A stretch of DNA of 64,000 bases from HGM04593 sp045591315. Its GTDB lineage: Bacteria; Bacteroidota; Bacteroidia; Bacteroidales; Bacteroidaceae. A model generated the notes under the pieces. That model had not been told where the DNA came from. It ran no database searches and was given only the letters and a program-made list of their open reading frames with translations. The translations under genes and the position numbers were made by a program. Numbering within the stretch: position 1 is the first letter of the stretch; the number at the start of each line of letters is the position of its first letter. Shown here one piece after another: positions 54,981 to 62,659 of this stretch. The stretch covers positions 1 through 64,000 of the forward strand of contig JAZNSN010000008.1 in assembly GCA_045591315.1 (NCBI GenBank), in the 5' to 3' direction.

Positions 54981-55051
54981 TGGGCTATGGTGTAATGGTA
55001 ACACTACAGATTCTGGTCCTGTCATTCAAGGTTCGAGTCCTTGTAGCCCAA
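54981..55051 (+). tRNA. tRNA-Gln, anticodon CTG
   Basis: 71 nt. Acceptor stem TGGGCTA pairs with TAGCCCA. D-stem GTGT pairs with ACAC. T-stem CAAGG pairs with CCTTG around TTCGAGT. The anticodon loop TTCTGGT gives anticodon CTG, decoding CAG. The anticodon stem ACAGA/CCTGT has one A-C mismatch beside the loop. The discriminator is A; CCA is not encoded. It has its own promoter and terminator. Confidence 0.88.
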
Positions 55052-55053
55052 CA

Positions 55054-55087
55054 AAGAGGTTCCGTTAACGGGATCTCTTCTTTTTTT
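55054..55087 (+). terminator. Terminator of tRNA-Gln
   Basis: AAGAGGTTCCG (55054-55064) and CGGGATCTCTT (55069-55079) form an 11-bp stem with two wobble pairs, followed by seven T (55081-55087). Confidence 0.85.
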
Positions 55088-55099
55088 GCTGCCGGCATT

Positions 55100-55146
55100 A
55101 TAAAAGTTTTGCAGGGGTGCAACATGCAACCCTGGAAAACTTTTAT
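55100..55146 (-). terminator. Long hairpin downstream of the thioredoxin lipoprotein
   Basis: Twenty-two bases on each side (55100-55121 and 55125-55146) pair with only two mismatches and an ACA loop. It lies between the tRNA terminator and the end of the minus-strand thioredoxin gene, and both ends are A/T rich. Confidence 0.6.
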
Positions 55147-55166
55147 GATTTCTGTATTTTTTTCGT

Positions 55167-55730
55167 TTATTTCAAAAGACTCTCCTTGATAATCTTCTCA
55201 AGTCCTTCCTTTGTCATCATGCCGACCTCGGTCTTAGGATCGCCTTGCATAGGAATGAAGAGCAATGTAGGAATGGCACTTATCTTGAATGCCTCTGCAA
55301 TAGCCTTGTTGTCGTCAATGTTTACCTTATATACATAGAGCTTGCCGTCGTACTCCTTGGCAATCTCTTCCAGTGTAGGAGCAATCATCTTGCAGGGACC
55401 GCACCAATCGGCATAGAAATCAACGATTGCTGGCTTGTCGCCGAGATATTTCCATTCAGCCTGGTTGAAGTCGGCAACCTTCTTTATAAACCCGTCGGTG
55501 TCAATCTTTATGCAACCGGCCTTGGCCTCGTGGCTATGTCCTTCGCATCCCTCGTGGTTGCCGCTGCATCCCTCATGGTTGCCATCACATCCTTCATGGT
55601 TACCGCTGCATCCTTCGTGTTGTTCGGTACATTCGCCATTGTGGCCGGTGCAATTCTCCTTGTTGGCTTTGTTGCCACCGCATGACAGCATTAAAGCTGC
55701 ACATAGAACGGTAAATAGAATCTTTTTCAT
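55167..55730 (-). CDS. Thioredoxin-fold lipoprotein with Cys/His heptad repeat
   Basis: 187 residues from the ATG at 55730 (MKKILFTVLCAALMLSC); an ATG two codons earlier is possible. Seen: a lipobox LMLSC|GG at Cys17. Next comes a low-complexity region in which cysteines fall at 27, 34, 41, 48, 55 and 62, exactly seven apart, mostly as S/D/E-G-N-H-E-G-C with histidines between. The C-terminal thioredoxin domain has CGPC at 110-113 (YADWCGPCKMIAP) and cis-Pro SAIPTLLF. Predicted periplasm-facing and lipid-anchored. The repeat could bind a soft metal or be a redox or spacer arm; no such function is proven. Monocistronic with a good promoter. Confidence 0.88.
   Translation of the reverse strand: MKKILFTVLCAALMLSCGGNKANKENCTGHNGECTEQHEGCSGNHEGCDGNHEGCSGNHEGCEGHSHEAKAGCIKIDTDGFIKKVADFNQAEWKYLGDKPAIVDFYADWCGPCKMIAPTLEEIAKEYDGKLYVYKVNIDDNKAIAEAFKISAIPTLLFIPMQGDPKTEVGMMTKEGLEKIIKESLLK
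55526..55633 (-). repeat. 21-bp tandem repeat coding for the Cys/His heptads
   Basis: Units at 55550-55570, 55571-55591, 55592-55612 and a weaker one at 55613-55633 differ by a few bases each. A 24-bp degenerate unit precedes them at 55526-55549. They keep the reading frame. Confidence 0.8.
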
Positions 55731-55767
55731 ATTCATAGGTTTTATTAAGTTGTCTGTATGTCTCTTG

Positions 55768-55797
55768 CAAATATATGCTTTTTCACAATACCGCAAA
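55768..55797 (-). promoter_or_regulatory. Promoter of the thioredoxin lipoprotein
   Basis: The minus strand shows -33 TTTG (55797-55794), an 18-nt gap and -7 TATATTTG (55775-55768), 38 nt before the ATG. Confidence 0.6.
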
Positions 55798-55874
55798 CAT
55801 CTTTCCTTTAAAATTAAGATAAAATAAGCAGTAGTGCGTGTTTAGTTAAAAAAGATTGCTTTAAATATTCTGTT

Positions 55875-55905
55875 TTTGAAAATATGGCAGAATATGTTAA
55901 TTTTG
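55875..55905 (+). promoter_or_regulatory. Promoter of the TlpA-like gene
   Basis: -33 TTTG (55875-55878), a 19-nt spacer and -7 TAATTTTG (55898-55905). This is a full consensus match, 24 nt before the start codon. Confidence 0.75.
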
Positions 55906-55928
55906 CAACAGTAAAAATGTAAACAATT

Positions 55929-57263
55929 ATGAGAAAACTGTTTTCCCTGTTTTTCGTTGCCTTGTTGTCATTCTCTTCACTTCAGGCGCAACGTGCCGAT
56001 TTTGAACTGTCGATAACCCCTGCGGTAGAGGGGGAGATAAAAGTCTTTGTGCAGCCGTTGACTGCCGGTGGCGGTGAAAGGGCTATGCAGTTACGCGAGA
56101 AAGACGGCAAGTATGTGGGCAAGGTTTCGGTATCGGCTTCGGGCTTTTATAATGTGGTAGCTATCTGTAATAACAGGCAGCTGATAACGACTGCATACGT
56201 TGTCTTGGGAGAAGATAATATCGCCGTACTCCCTTTAAGGATGCAAGGAAATACGCTTTTGCTTGACAATACTGCGGAGAATAGTGCCTTGACGGTGCTG
56301 AATACCAGAATGACGGATTTCGACCGTGCCCTGTGGACTGGAACCGGGCTGAGCAGTGACGAATTGAAGGCTATTGTAGGTGGCTACGGAAATGTTCTGG
56401 ATTCTTTGACAAAAAGTGCAGCAATCTCCGAAGATGTTGCCGGCTATATGAAGATCTGGGCATTTGCACGTGCTTACAATGCTTATGCTTCTATTCCTCG
56501 TGCGCAGAACGTCGATTCAATAGGCTTTGGTGTGCATGAGGTACTTCCAGCAATGGAAAAAGCTCTTGACAATGACTACACTCCGCTTTTCCCGATGGCT
56601 TGTCAAATGATAGCGAGCACAATCCCCTCCGGCGGCTTGCTTGAGCGTATGGAGGCGTTGCATGCTTCCTATAAGAATGATGTTGTCCGTGAAAAGGTCT
56701 CAGCCTCGTTGCTTGCCCTGTTCCTTTCGGAACATGACTATGCGTCCGATTTCGAAGGCGGCATCTCTCTCTTGAAACAGGCGGTAGAGAAGTACGGGCT
56801 TTCCGGAAAGTATGTCGAGGAATATATTAGGCGTAAGGCGACTATTGCAGGTTCTCCTTTTCCGTCGGATATTGTCCTTGAAGATGCAAACGGCAATGTT
56901 GTCGATTTTTCGACATTCAGGGGCAAATATGTATATATCGACCTTTGGGCAAGCTGGTGCGGTCCTTGCCGCAAGGAGGTGCCTCATCTTCAGGCTTTGG
57001 AAGCAGGCCTTGAGAACAGCAATGTGGTTTTCCTCTCTATCTCTACAGATACCGATACCGATGCTTGGAAAAAAAGCATGGCCGAACTCAATATGCATGG
57101 CCATCAGCTGCACGATAGGGATAATAGGCTCTGCAATGCTTTGAACATAAAGGGGATTCCCTTCTTCTTGATATATGACAAAGAGGGAAACCTGCATACC
57201 TATCGGGCTATGCGTCCGAGCAGGGGCGAACAATTAAAGAGCTTTCTTGAATCCCTCAAGTAA
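55929..57263 (+). CDS. TlpA-like periplasmic thiol-disulfide oxidoreductase
   Basis: 444 residues. Seen: a signal peptide (MRKLFSLFFVALLSFSSLQAQ), an N-terminal beta-rich region (about 25-110), and a mainly helical middle. The C-terminal TlpA/AhpC-type thioredoxin domain spans about 310-444, with C344-G-P-C347 (LWASWCGPCRKEVPHL), the TlpA insertion VFLSISTDTDTDAW and cis-Pro GIPFFLIYD. Such proteins reduce or exchange disulfides in the envelope; the partner is unknown. The N-terminal part differs from the common DUF4369-TlpA pairing. It ends at a 16-bp terminator. Confidence 0.85.
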   Translation: MRKLFSLFFVALLSFSSLQAQRADFELSITPAVEGEIKVFVQPLTAGGGERAMQLREKDGKYVGKVSVSASGFYNVVAICNNRQLITTAYVVLGEDNIAVLPLRMQGNTLLLDNTAENSALTVLNTRMTDFDRALWTGTGLSSDELKAIVGGYGNVLDSLTKSAAISEDVAGYMKIWAFARAYNAYASIPRAQNVDSIGFGVHEVLPAMEKALDNDYTPLFPMACQMIASTIPSGGLLERMEALHASYKNDVVREKVSASLLALFLSEHDYASDFEGGISLLKQAVEKYGLSGKYVEEYIRRKATIAGSPFPSDIVLEDANGNVVDFSTFRGKYVYIDLWASWCGPCRKEVPHLQALEAGLENSNVVFLSISTDTDTDAWKKSMAELNMHGHQLHDRDNRLCNALNIKGIPFFLIYDKEGNLHTYRAMRPSRGEQLKSFLESLK

Positions 57264-57283
57264 CGGAGTACAATACAGTTGTT

Positions 57284-57319
57284 AAATTGCCGGTTAATTA
57301 TGCAATTAATCGGCAATTT
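57284..57319 (+). terminator. Terminator of the TlpA-like gene
   Basis: A 16-bp stem with one wobble (57284-57299 with 57304-57319), followed by TCTTTACT. Confidence 0.75.
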
Positions 57320-57321
57320 TC

Positions 57322-57352
57322 TTTACTGTTTCCGCTAATCTTTGTAATTTTG
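57322..57352 (+). promoter_or_regulatory. Promoter of the three-repeat secreted protein
   Basis: TTTA (57322-57325), a 19-nt spacer and -7 TAATTTTG (57345-57352). The -33 is one base off. Confidence 0.55.
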
Positions 57353-57405
57353 CCAACCAAATTTTAAAGTGATTATCAATTTATTATAAATTAAAATTCA
57401 AGCTT

Positions 57406-59382
57406 ATGAAGAAAAACTACTTTATGCTAGTTTGCCTTGTGCTTCTTATGGCTTTCAACGCCACAGCACAGGCCGTTTCTGTAGCAGACTTGTTCGGTAA
57501 CTACAAGTTTACAGCAGATGTGGAGTTTGCATCAGAGAATTACAAGAACTCTTACGGAAGTATTCTGTTGGGTGAAAGTGACGTTACTATTGAGGCTGAT
57601 GCGCAGTACGCCGGAAGAATCGTCGGCTTCGCCGGTTCTCAGCAGAAACTGAACATCCGCGCGATCGATGGCAATACTATCGAGATGACTAACTTCAACA
57701 ACCCTCAGTTGTGGAATGGCCTTTTTATGGCAAATGAGAAAGCTGAGCACCCGAACGGTGTCTTTGACGGTGGGTGGGTGTCTTATCCTTATAACACTGA
57801 ATATTATGAGTACAACCCCGATACAAAGGTGATAACAGTACCTGCCTTTACAGTAGTTACTGTTTCGGGAACCAATGTGACTGTTGTCGCAACCTACAAG
57901 AATGCAAAATTGACATATGTAGGCGGTGGTGATGAGGGGAATACTGATGCTTCGGCATTCGAGTGGGCCGGTACTCACACGCTTACGGCGGCAAATGTAA
58001 CAGCATACGATGGCAAAGAGTATCCTAAAGCTTTTGACGTTACAATTGCGAAGAATGCCGCGGGCTATTATGTAACCAATATAATGGGTTATGACGTTAC
58101 AGCTCTTAACAACGGCGGTATTCCCTTTACCGTTGCAGCAGACGGAAAGTCTGCCCAAATGACAACAGGCACATACTTGTATGGTGCTTATCCCGATTAT
58201 ATAGTAATCCAGGATATGAATGCAAGTTCTGCACCTATAAACCTTGTACTCCAGGAAGACGGTTCAGTCAAGGTTGATAATGTTTATCTCCAAGGGTTGA
58301 ACTACGATACAAACAAGACAACTCCGCTTGCCTATTACGAAGGCGTTACCATTGCTGCAACCGGTGGCTCAGAACCTGAGGAGTCTGCATTCAACTGGGT
58401 GGGCCAGCACACTGTAAAGGTAGGCTCTGTCGAGTCATACAATGGCAAGTCATATCCTACGGAGTTTACAATGACTGTGATTGAGAACGCTGGCGCGTAT
58501 CTTGTTACAGAGTTCTTCAGCACCGATGTGACAGAACTCAACTATGGCGGTATTGCCTTTACAATTGCTGCAGACGGCAAGAGCGCAGAGATGCTGAGTG
58601 CTTCTTTTGTAGGCGGTGCATACCCCGATTATCTTGTAATCTATGATATGAACGCCGGTGAGTCTCCTATCCGTTTTGTGTTGAACAATGACGGTTCTGT
58701 TACAATTGACAACTTCTGTATAAAGAGCTATAACTTTGAAAGTTATGAGGAGTCTCTTGCTGCTTTGTTCAAGGATGTGACTATTCCTGCAGCAGGCGGT
58801 TCTGAGCCTGATGTTCAGGAACCGTTTGACTGGGCCGGTACATGGGAGGTTAGTGCTGGGAGTGTAACTCCATACGATGGCAAGGAGTATGCAAGCAAGT
58901 TCTATATGACGATTGTATTTTATCCTGCCGATGAATACAATCCTGCTGAATATCTTATAACACAGTTCCTGTCCAATGACGTGGCTGGTTTCAATATGGG
59001 CGGAATTAAATTGAACGTTGCCGAGGATAACAGCACTGCAGAGATGGAAACCGAAACTTTGGTTGGCGGTGCATATCCCGAATATCTCAAGATATATGAT
59101 ATGAATGCTACAGCTTCTCCTGTAATCTTTACAGCAAACGAAGACGGTACAATGTCAATAGCAGATTTCTTTGTAAAGACACTTGACTATGCGACAAATG
59201 CGGAGAGTAATGCTGTGTATTATCAGGGCATTACTGCTACAAAGTGTCCTACCGGCATTGAGAATGTTGCAGTAGAGAACAATGTAGTCGAGGGTATCTT
59301 CGATATCCAAGGCCGCAGGATTGAGCAGATTACAGTTCCCGGCCTCTACATTGTCAATGGCAAGAAAGTCCTTGTAAAGTAA
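57406..59382 (+). CDS. Secreted three-repeat beta-sandwich protein with sorting tail
   Basis: 658 residues. Seen: a signal peptide (MKKNYFMLVCLVLLMAFNATAQA), an N-terminal domain (about 24-180), then three tandem domains beginning F-x-W-x-G at residues 185, 329 and 474. The spacing is 144-145 residues. Each repeats VxAYDGKxYxxxFxxTI and GGxYPDYxxIxDMNAxxxPI. The C-terminus (FDIQGRRIEQITVPGLYIVNGKKVLVK) is nearly the same as that of the giant protein at the window start. The domain resembles calycin-like secreted repeats of Bacteroidales, an uncertain match. No enzyme motif is seen. It may bind a glycan or protein at the cell surface; function unknown. Confidence 0.75.
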   Translation: MKKNYFMLVCLVLLMAFNATAQAVSVADLFGNYKFTADVEFASENYKNSYGSILLGESDVTIEADAQYAGRIVGFAGSQQKLNIRAIDGNTIEMTNFNNPQLWNGLFMANEKAEHPNGVFDGGWVSYPYNTEYYEYNPDTKVITVPAFTVVTVSGTNVTVVATYKNAKLTYVGGGDEGNTDASAFEWAGTHTLTAANVTAYDGKEYPKAFDVTIAKNAAGYYVTNIMGYDVTALNNGGIPFTVAADGKSAQMTTGTYLYGAYPDYIVIQDMNASSAPINLVLQEDGSVKVDNVYLQGLNYDTNKTTPLAYYEGVTIAATGGSEPEESAFNWVGQHTVKVGSVESYNGKSYPTEFTMTVIENAGAYLVTEFFSTDVTELNYGGIAFTIAADGKSAEMLSASFVGGAYPDYLVIYDMNAGESPIRFVLNNDGSVTIDNFCIKSYNFESYEESLAALFKDVTIPAAGGSEPDVQEPFDWAGTWEVSAGSVTPYDGKEYASKFYMTIVFYPADEYNPAEYLITQFLSNDVAGFNMGGIKLNVAEDNSTAEMETETLVGGAYPEYLKIYDMNATASPVIFTANEDGTMSIADFFVKTLDYATNAESNAVYYQGITATKCPTGIENVAVENNVVEGIFDIQGRRIEQITVPGLYIVNGKKVLVK

Positions 59383-59429
59383 ATGATATATTTATAAATA
59401 CTTAAATATATTATTAACATGTAATAAAG

Positions 59430-59463
59430 CGTTTCCGGTATGTTGTCGGAAACGTTTTTTTTT
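59430..59463 (+). terminator. Terminator of the three-repeat protein gene
   Basis: CGTTTCCG (59430-59437) and CGGAAACG (59447-59454) form the stem. Nine T follow directly. Confidence 0.9.
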
Positions 59464-59464
59464 G

Positions 59465-59477
59465 TAAGTTTGCAAAC
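59465..59477 (+). promoter_or_regulatory. Candidate -7 of the SusC/D operon with overlapping palindrome
   Basis: TAAGTTTG (59465-59472) fits TAnnTTTG and is immediately followed into the 10-bp palindrome GTTTGCAAAC (59468-59477). The leader would be about 80 nt. No clear TTTG -33. Confidence 0.4.
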
Positions 59478-59556
59478 ATTTCGGTAAATAGACGGAATAT
59501 GCTGTCTCTTTAGTTGAGTTTGTAAAAAATAGAGTTAAATATAGTACTATAAGAAA

Positions 59557-62500
59557 ATGATTAAAAGTGAATTAAGGATTTCAATGCCTGTCAGGGCGGT
59601 TTTGTTGCTGCTGTTGCTCATAACGGTGCCGACACCTTGCCTTTTTGCGGCTGATGGAATACAGAACAGTGCGTCCGATGCAAGGACGCTTGCTTCGGGT
59701 CTTGTCATAGACAAGGCTACCGGAGAACCGGTCATTGGTGCGAATATCGCCGTATGGAGCGGGGGGAAACTTCTTACAGGCACATCATCGGGCATTGATG
59801 GAGAGTTCAGGATAATATCGCCTGTCAAAGACTTCGAACTACGTGTTTCGTTCCTTGGCTATAAGGAAGTTATCATAACTTCTATTGGAAACGATATGGA
59901 GAATCTCCGTATCGAGCTTGTCGAAAGCTCAAATATATTGAGCGATGTTGTGGTGACAGGTTTCGTTTCAAAGAATAAGGCGACGTTTACCGGTTCGGCT
60001 ACAGAGATGACGGGTGTAGAGCTTCGTCAGGTGTCCGGCACGAATATAATGACTGCCATTGCGGCACTTACGCCCGGCATGGCTATGGTGCAGAACACAA
60101 GCCAGGGTTCTAACCCTAACCACACTCCTGAACTGGTGTTGCGCGGTATGAGCTCATTCTCCAATAGCGGCCAGCAGGTGAACCAGCCGACAATAATACT
60201 CGACGGGACAGAGATAACAATGCAGGACCTTTACGACCTCGACATGAACGAGATTGAGAAGATTACTGTGCTCAAGGATGCTTCGGCGACCGCTCTTTAC
60301 GGTTCGAAGGCTGCCAATGGTGTCATTGTCATCACCCGCAAGCCTATCAAGGAGAGTACACTGCATGTCCAGTACAACTTTACAGGAAATCTGCAGTTTC
60401 CTATGCTCGACGACTACAACGTTCTAAGTGCAAGCGAGAAACTTGAATATGAGCGTCTTGCAGGCCTTTACGACGCAAAGGGTGCCTTGAATCCTGCAAC
60501 AGGCTTGCCGTTGCAGTATGAGTATGACGAACTCTACAACCAGCGTTATAAGATGATTGCGGCCGGGCAGAACAGCGACTGGCTATCACAGCCTGCACGC
60601 ACAGCCCTTTCACACGACCACTCACTGCGTATCTACGGAGGTGCCGCCAATCTGCGTTACGAACTTACCGGCCGTTACGGCGATACGAAAGGTGTCATGA
60701 AGGACGACTACCGCAAGCGTCACAGCGTGGGTTTCAAACTCGATTACTTCGTGGGGCCGGTAACAATCTCTAACCGTACCACATACCAGGAAATAGCAGT
60801 AAAGAACTCGCCATACGGATCTTTCTCACAATATGTGCGCATGAATCCGTATGACAAGATGTACAACGAGGACGGTACTCCCAATACCAATCTTTCATGG
60901 GAAGCCGACAATCCTTTGTATGAGGCTTCGTTAGGAAGCTTTTCTAAAAGCGGTGAGCGTACATTCGCAAACAGTACCGACTTCCGCTGGGATATAAACA
61001 AGATGTTCCTGCTTACCGGCCATTTCAATATCTCAAGTGCTACAGGTACCAGCGATATCTTCGTATCGCCCAAGTCCAATACATTCAAGTATATGACAGA
61101 TCTCAGCAAGAAAGGACAATATACTAAAGGTACGACAAAATCGAACAGTTACAGTGCGAATGTCGTAGGTACTTTCAACAAGTTCTTCAAGGATGAATCG
61201 CTTATAAGCATTTCGGCAGGTATGGAGGTCAATCACTCCGAGAGCAATAGCACCATGACTCAGGCTGTCGGATTTTACAACGATGACCTCTCTTTCATAG
61301 GCAATGCCGCCGGTTATCCTACCGACAGCAAGCCTTATGGTTCTCAGGCTGAGACTTCCGACGTCGGTTTCTTCACTACCGGCAACTTCTCATGGCGTAA
61401 CCGCTATTTTGCCGATGTGACATGGCGCACTACCGGTTCTTCGCAGTTCGGCAAGAATAACCGTTTCGGCCATTTCTGGTCGGGCGGTCTTGGCTGGAAC
61501 ATAATGAACGAGCCGTTTATGAAAAAGGTGAAGAAGCATTTCGATATCTTCAAGCTCCGCGGAAGCATTGGCTATACAGGTAAGGTAAGCTTCAGTCCTT
61601 TCCAGGCAATGACAATGTACCAGTACCTGAACGACTATGAGTACAAGAACGGTATAGGTGCAATCCCTATTACCATCGGAAATGTCAATCTTACATGGGA
61701 GCGTACAATGAACTATAATATCGGCCTTGATATAAGCATGTTCGACCGTCGTCTTAACTTTGTTATCGATGCTTACATACGCAATACGACCGACCTTCTG
61801 CTCGACAAGGCAAAAGCTCCTTCTACCGGTGTCACGACAGCTAAGGACAATTTGGGAGAACTGCAGAACAAGGGTATTGAGTATCAGATAGACGGTTATA
61901 TCTTCCGTACAAAGGATTTTTATTGGCGCCTGGGAACATCAGGTTATATGAACCGCAACAAGATAACGAAGATAAACAAGGCTCTTGAGGAGATAAACAA
62001 AGAGAACCAGGAGAATGCCGGTTCGTACCTTACACCTCTTCCGCAGTATGCCGAGGGTGAGAGTGTCACAGCTCTTAAACTTGTGCGTTCGGGCGGTATT
62101 GACCCTGCAACAGGAAAGGAGATATATATCAAGCGCAACGGTGAGCGTACATTTAAGTACGATCCTGCCGACAAGGTGCTGATTGGCGATACGGAACCGG
62201 AATTTGCAGGTACGTTCAGTACCAACCTCTACTGGAAAGGCTTCAGTCTTTACGCGCTTTTCAACTTCCGGTTGGGCGCATGGATATACAACACGACACG
62301 TGCAACCAAGGTCGAGGGTGCCGACCCGCACTACAATGCCGACCAGCGTGTGTTCGATGACCGCTGGAAGAAACCGGGCGACCATGCGCTCTATAAGGAT
62401 ATAGCCGATACCTCACGCCCTGAGCAGACCGACCGTTTCGCCGAAGAGGAGAATACTCTCTCGTTGGGTTCTCTTAATCTAAGCTATGAGTTCAGCGACA

Positions 62501-62646
62501 AGTTCTGCAAGAGAATCAAGCTCCGCAATCTGCGTGCAGGTATCAACTTTACCGATATCCTGCGTCTCTCTACCGTGAAGATAGAGCGCGGAACAGACTA
62601 TCTCTACAGTCAGGGATTCGAATTCTATCTGAATGTTACACTCTAA
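59557..62646 (+). CDS. SusC/RagA-like TonB-dependent outer-membrane transporter
   Basis: 1,029 residues from 59557 (an ATG at 59584 is an alternative with a cleaner signal peptide). Seen: a carboxypeptidase-regulatory-like domain (about 46-130, SGLVIDKATGEPVIGANIAVW), the SusC box LSDVVVTGFVSKNK near 130, and the plug with RGMSSFSNSGQQVNQPTIILDG and ASATALYGSKAANGVIVITRK. A 22-strand-type barrel follows. Known role: TonB-driven uptake of glycans or other large nutrients with a SusD partner. Its stop overlaps an out-of-frame ATG, and the SusD gene starts within 14 nt. Confidence 0.95.
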   Translation: MIKSELRISMPVRAVLLLLLLITVPTPCLFAADGIQNSASDARTLASGLVIDKATGEPVIGANIAVWSGGKLLTGTSSGIDGEFRIISPVKDFELRVSFLGYKEVIITSIGNDMENLRIELVESSNILSDVVVTGFVSKNKATFTGSATEMTGVELRQVSGTNIMTAIAALTPGMAMVQNTSQGSNPNHTPELVLRGMSSFSNSGQQVNQPTIILDGTEITMQDLYDLDMNEIEKITVLKDASATALYGSKAANGVIVITRKPIKESTLHVQYNFTGNLQFPMLDDYNVLSASEKLEYERLAGLYDAKGALNPATGLPLQYEYDELYNQRYKMIAAGQNSDWLSQPARTALSHDHSLRIYGGAANLRYELTGRYGDTKGVMKDDYRKRHSVGFKLDYFVGPVTISNRTTYQEIAVKNSPYGSFSQYVRMNPYDKMYNEDGTPNTNLSWEADNPLYEASLGSFSKSGERTFANSTDFRWDINKMFLLTGHFNISSATGTSDIFVSPKSNTFKYMTDLSKKGQYTKGTTKSNSYSANVVGTFNKFFKDESLISISAGMEVNHSESNSTMTQAVGFYNDDLSFIGNAAGYPTDSKPYGSQAETSDVGFFTTGNFSWRNRYFADVTWRTTGSSQFGKNNRFGHFWSGGLGWNIMNEPFMKKVKKHFDIFKLRGSIGYTGKVSFSPFQAMTMYQYLNDYEYKNGIGAIPITIGNVNLTWERTMNYNIGLDISMFDRRLNFVIDAYIRNTTDLLLDKAKAPSTGVTTAKDNLGELQNKGIEYQIDGYIFRTKDFYWRLGTSGYMNRNKITKINKALEEINKENQENAGSYLTPLPQYAEGESVTALKLVRSGGIDPATGKEIYIKRNGERTFKYDPADKVLIGDTEPEFAGTFSTNLYWKGFSLYALFNFRLGAWIYNTTRATKVEGADPHYNADQRVFDDRWKKPGDHALYKDIADTSRPEQTDRFAEEENTLSLGSLNLSYEFSDKFCKRIKLRNLRAGINFTDILRLSTVKIERGTDYLYSQGFEFYLNVTL

Positions 62647-62659
62647 TGATATGCCAATT

